Assembly (NCBI GenBank): GCA_014799675.1 | Contig: JAAVHM010000080.1 | Location: forward strand, 9,378-22,350 | Length of the DNA stretch: 12,973 bases | Direction: 5' to 3' | Source of the DNA: Ruminococcus sp. | Lineage (GTDB): Bacteria > Bacillota > Clostridia > Oscillospirales > Ruminococcaceae | In this document: positions 11,159 through 12,973 of the stretch, piece by piece | Layout of the letters: every line of letters begins with the position of its first letter | How positions within the stretch are numbered: the first letter of the stretch is position 1 | Notes under the pieces: generated by a model | Database searches by the model: none | What the model was told of the DNA's origin: nothing | The model's input: only the letters and a program-made list of their open reading frames with translations | Made by a program: the position numbers and the translations under genes

Positions 11159-11350
11159 TATATGCCACAATCCGCCATAATTTGTTTAATTATATCAAAT
11201 TAGCTTTTGCAAATAAATAAATTTTTATGGTAAATATTTGAAATTATTGTAAAATATGAGAAAACCATACTGAATTTGCAAATAATATATTTGCTTGATA
11301 ATATTTTTTATCGGCAAAATAATAAATTTTATAACGTAATTTTGTAGTAA

Positions 11351-11398
11351 TTTACCAAATATTACATTTGTAAACCATTTCAGAAATTTTAACCAAAT
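11351..11398 (+). repeat. Three ACCA-centred direct repeats before moxR promoter
   Basis: TTTACCAAAT (11351-11360), TAAACCATTT (11371-11380) and TTAACCAAAT (11389-11398) recur every 18-20 bases, close to two helical turns. They end just before the -35 at 11405. Their position suggests an activator-binding array, though A/T-rich DNA makes chance similarity likely. Confidence 0.3.
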
Positions 11399-11404
11399 TG
11401 TAAT

Positions 11405-11433
11405 TTGCCTTATTGCTGAAAGTGTGCTATAAT
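11405..11433 (+). promoter_or_regulatory. Sigma-A promoter of moxR
   Basis: TTGCCT (11405-11410), a 17-base spacer and TATAAT (11428-11433). The leader to the ATG is about 32 bases. Confidence 0.75.
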
Positions 11434-11470
11434 AATATTACTACTATGTAATTTTCAAGGAGCTGTAAAA

Positions 11471-12427
11471 ATGACCGAACAGACTATTCAAACACAGATA
11501 ATGCCGATAGCCAAGGGAATAATCACCGAGGTGAGCAAGGCTGTCATCGGCAAGGACGATATTATCATAAAAAGCTTACTGGCAATTATTTCAAGGGGAC
11601 ACATTCTTCTTGACGATATCCCCGGGGTGGGAAAAACTACTATGGCTGTTGCTTTTTCAAAGGCAATGTCATTAGACTACAAGCGTATGCAGTTCACCCC
11701 CGACGTGCTTCCTGCGGACGTGACTGGCTTCACGGTCTACAACAAGCAGACGGGAAGCTTTGAATACAGGGCGGGGGCAGTTTTGTGCAGTCTTTTTCTT
11801 GCGGACGAGATTAACCGTACCTCCAGCAAGACCCAGAGCGCGCTTCTTGAGGCAATGGAGGAGGGTTCTGTGACGGTGGACGGCGTTACACACAAGCTTC
11901 CGAAGCCGTTTACGGTAATCGCTACCCAGAACCCTATCGGCTCGGTGGGTACGCAAATGCTGCCAGATTCCCAGCTGGACAGGTTTATCATACGTCTCAC
12001 AATGGGCTATCCCGACCTTGAAAGCGAGGTCGCCATACTCAAATCAAAGGAAAAGCTTGGAAAGGGCGACGCTATAGCTTCCGTGGCGACGGCAAACGAT
12101 ATTCTTCTTATGCAGGCTGCCGCTGACGAGGTTTTTGTGGACGACAAGGTGTACAAGTACATTGCTTCCATTGCGGCGGCGACCCGTTCCCACCCGCAGA
12201 TAAAGCTTGGACTTAGTCCGAGAGGTACTGTTGCTCTTGCTTCTATGTCAAGGGCGGCGGCTCTTATGCGGGGACGGGCTTATGTTATTCCCGAGGACGT
12301 AAAATTTGTCCTGAGAGACGTTACGGAACACCGCATACTGCTTTCCGCAAAAGCAAAGGCGGCGGGTATCGAGCCGTCGGACGTTATCAGGGACATAAGC
12401 GCGCGCACTCCCGCGCCGAGGATATAA
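11471..12427 (+). CDS. MoxR-family AAA+ ATPase
   Basis: A 318-residue AAA+ ATPase of the MoxR group, which act as chaperones that mature or insert partner proteins, often together with DUF58 and VWA-domain proteins. Motifs in order: Walker A DIPGVGKTT (49-57), the MoxR-typical QFTPDVLPADVTGF (74-87), Walker B SLFLADE (107-113), TQSALLEAMEEG, sensor 1 TVIATQNPIG (148-157), and LPDSQLDRF (164-172) with the putative arginine finger. The C-terminal lid contains LGLSPRGTVAL, whose sensor 2 Arg is in SPRG. The ATG at 11471 has AAGGAG 8 bases upstream. The next gene, 55 bases on, encodes a DUF58 protein, the usual partner. The gap between them contains a heptad repeat array. The substrate is not predictable from this sequence. 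Confidence 0.95.
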   Translation: MTEQTIQTQIMPIAKGIITEVSKAVIGKDDIIIKSLLAIISRGHILLDDIPGVGKTTMAVAFSKAMSLDYKRMQFTPDVLPADVTGFTVYNKQTGSFEYRAGAVLCSLFLADEINRTSSKTQSALLEAMEEGSVTVDGVTHKLPKPFTVIATQNPIGSVGTQMLPDSQLDRFIIRLTMGYPDLESEVAILKSKEKLGKGDAIASVATANDILLMQAAADEVFVDDKVYKYIASIAAATRSHPQIKLGLSPRGTVALASMSRAAALMRGRAYVIPEDVKFVLRDVTEHRILLSAKAKAAGIEPSDVIRDISARTPAPRI

Positions 12428-12429
12428 TT

Positions 12430-12464
12430 GCTCTTGCCTCTTGCTTCTTATCTCTTGCTTCTTA
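12430..12464 (+). repeat. Dispersed heptad repeat, copy 3
   Basis: Units TCTTGCC, TCTTGCT, TCTTAT, C, TCTTGCT, TCTTA start three bases after the moxR stop and occupy most of the moxR-DUF58 gap. They share the motif and orientation rule of the arrays at 8287-8318 and 154-176. Confidence 0.65.
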
Positions 12465-12482
12465 TAGCTGAAAGGACTGCCA

Positions 12483-12973
12483 TTGCAAATGTTTATCACA
12501 TATATTATTCTCACAATTTTTATAGGCATTTTCCATATTTTGTATAAGGGTGACCTTTCTTTTATAATATTAGCGTTTCTGTTCGCTCTGCCTGTGGTGA
12601 TGTTTATAATTCTTGCGATACAGGTTCGGCTTTTGCGGATAAGCGTGTCCTCGGACAATGCGGTCTCGGAAAGGGGCAAGGCGGCTTCTGTAAGGGTAAT
12701 TCTCCACAATCGCTCGGTACTGCCTATAGCCGCCTGCAAGATTTCGGTAAAATACAGGAGCGTTTATATGTCGGAGTTGCCCTCAAAGCCCTCCGACGAA
12801 AAGTACTCCATAACCATTCCCGTAAAGCAGCGGACGGTGGAGACGGTCTCCCTGAGCCTTACTCCAGACCACTGCGGCGTGGTGGAGTTTCACATCAAAA
12901 GCATAAAGATAACAGACCTTTTAGGCTTCTCGTTTTTTTTCAGGAAGATAGGTTTTTCGGACAAAATAGTCGT
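12483..12973 (+). CDS. DUF58 family membrane protein (5' part)
   Basis: An open frame runs from 12483 off the window end, giving about 163 residues. Two hydrophobic segments come first (MFITYIILTIFIGIFHI and FIILAFLFALPVVMFIILAI, about residues 3-19 and 26-45). An extracytoplasmic or cytoplasmic beta-rich part follows: ISVSSDNAVSERGKAASVRV, then NRSVLPIAACKISVKYRS, then CGVVEFHIKSIKITDLLGFS. The paired N-terminal helices, the early E-G-x-x-V strand, and the I-x-DLLG-F motif are those of DUF58 proteins, which commonly follow moxR. The start is uncertain: TTG 12483 is 6 bases after AAAGGA (12471-12476), while ATG 12489 is 12 bases after it. I prefer TTG. The VWA-like C-terminal half lies outside the window. 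It is probably cotranscribed with moxR. Confidence 0.82.
   Translation, partial: MQMFITYIILTIFIGIFHILYKGDLSFIILAFLFALPVVMFIILAIQVRLLRISVSSDNAVSERGKAASVRVILHNRSVLPIAACKISVKYRSVYMSELPSKPSDEKYSITIPVKQRTVETVSLSLTPDHCGVVEFHIKSIKITDLLGFSFFFRKIGFSDKIV

Larger units (their letters stand above)
11079..11470. other. AT-rich divergent regulatory spacer
   Basis: 392 bases, strongly A/T-rich, between the LytTR gene and moxR. It contains a weak minus-strand promoter (11128-11158), repeated TTTGCAAATAA (11206-11216 and 11275-11285), an interrupted hairpin TTTGC-GATAA/TTATC-GCAAA (11290-11318), three ACCA-centred direct repeats (11351-11398) and the moxR promoter. No credible gene was seen. Confidence 0.7.

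Noticed and set aside
12248..12739. 163-codon minus-strand open frame across moxR and DUF58
   Set aside because: It reads through the heptad repeat (giving KQE/RQE-like sequence) and is antisense to two better-supported genes.

Overview
The window looks like chromosome from a Gram-positive, potentially spore-forming Clostridia member, most likely Oscillospiraceae (Ruminococcus-like). The reasons are a SpoIIID orthologue, Firmicutes-type sigma-A promoters and strong AAGGAG ribosome sites, a one-piece tmRNA, a BspA-like leucine-rich repeat protein, and a Ser/Thr kinase with the DFE variant seen in this group. No phage, plasmid, IS transposase or CRISPR array was recognised. The taxonomic call is inferred from gene content only.

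Layout. 1-84: 3' tail of a plus-strand CDS. 191-226: shared terminator. 225-3699: a minus-strand cluster read right to left as BspA-like LRR membrane protein, lipoprotein, transmembrane Ser/Thr kinase, HTH regulator. The kinase and HTH genes overlap by one base, and the kinase also has its own promoter. 3700-4113: gene-poor spacer with nested palindromes and a MITE-like unit bounded by imperfect inverted repeats. 4114-4389: spoIIID (plus). It converges on clpB (minus, 4464-7079) across a bidirectional terminator. 7396-7659: small DUF6514-like protein. 7820-8284: smpB, followed by ssrA (tmRNA, 8323-8672), so both trans-translation components sit together. 8673-8906: run of hairpins and a perfect CIRCE palindrome. 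8907-10250: MATE exporter (minus). 10359-11078: LytTR response regulator with a degenerate receiver (minus). 11079-11470: AT-rich divergent spacer. 11471-12427: MoxR AAA+ ATPase, then 12483 to the window end: the start of a DUF58 protein.

How the genes may work together. ClpB, SmpB/tmRNA and the CIRCE site all concern protein quality control, but the CIRCE lies at the 3' end of the MATE gene rather than in front of a chaperone gene. The LRR-lipoprotein-kinase-HTH cluster has the makings of an envelope-sensing pathway: exported proteins, a kinase with an extracytoplasmic domain, and a translationally coupled DNA-binding protein as plausible output. This is the best candidate here for an undescribed system. 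MoxR plus DUF58 is a widespread conserved pair. Several starts are best read as TTG (kinase, lipoprotein, spoIIID, DUF58). A dispersed TCTTGCC-like heptad repeat occurs three times, each just downstream of a stop codon and in the same orientation as that gene.
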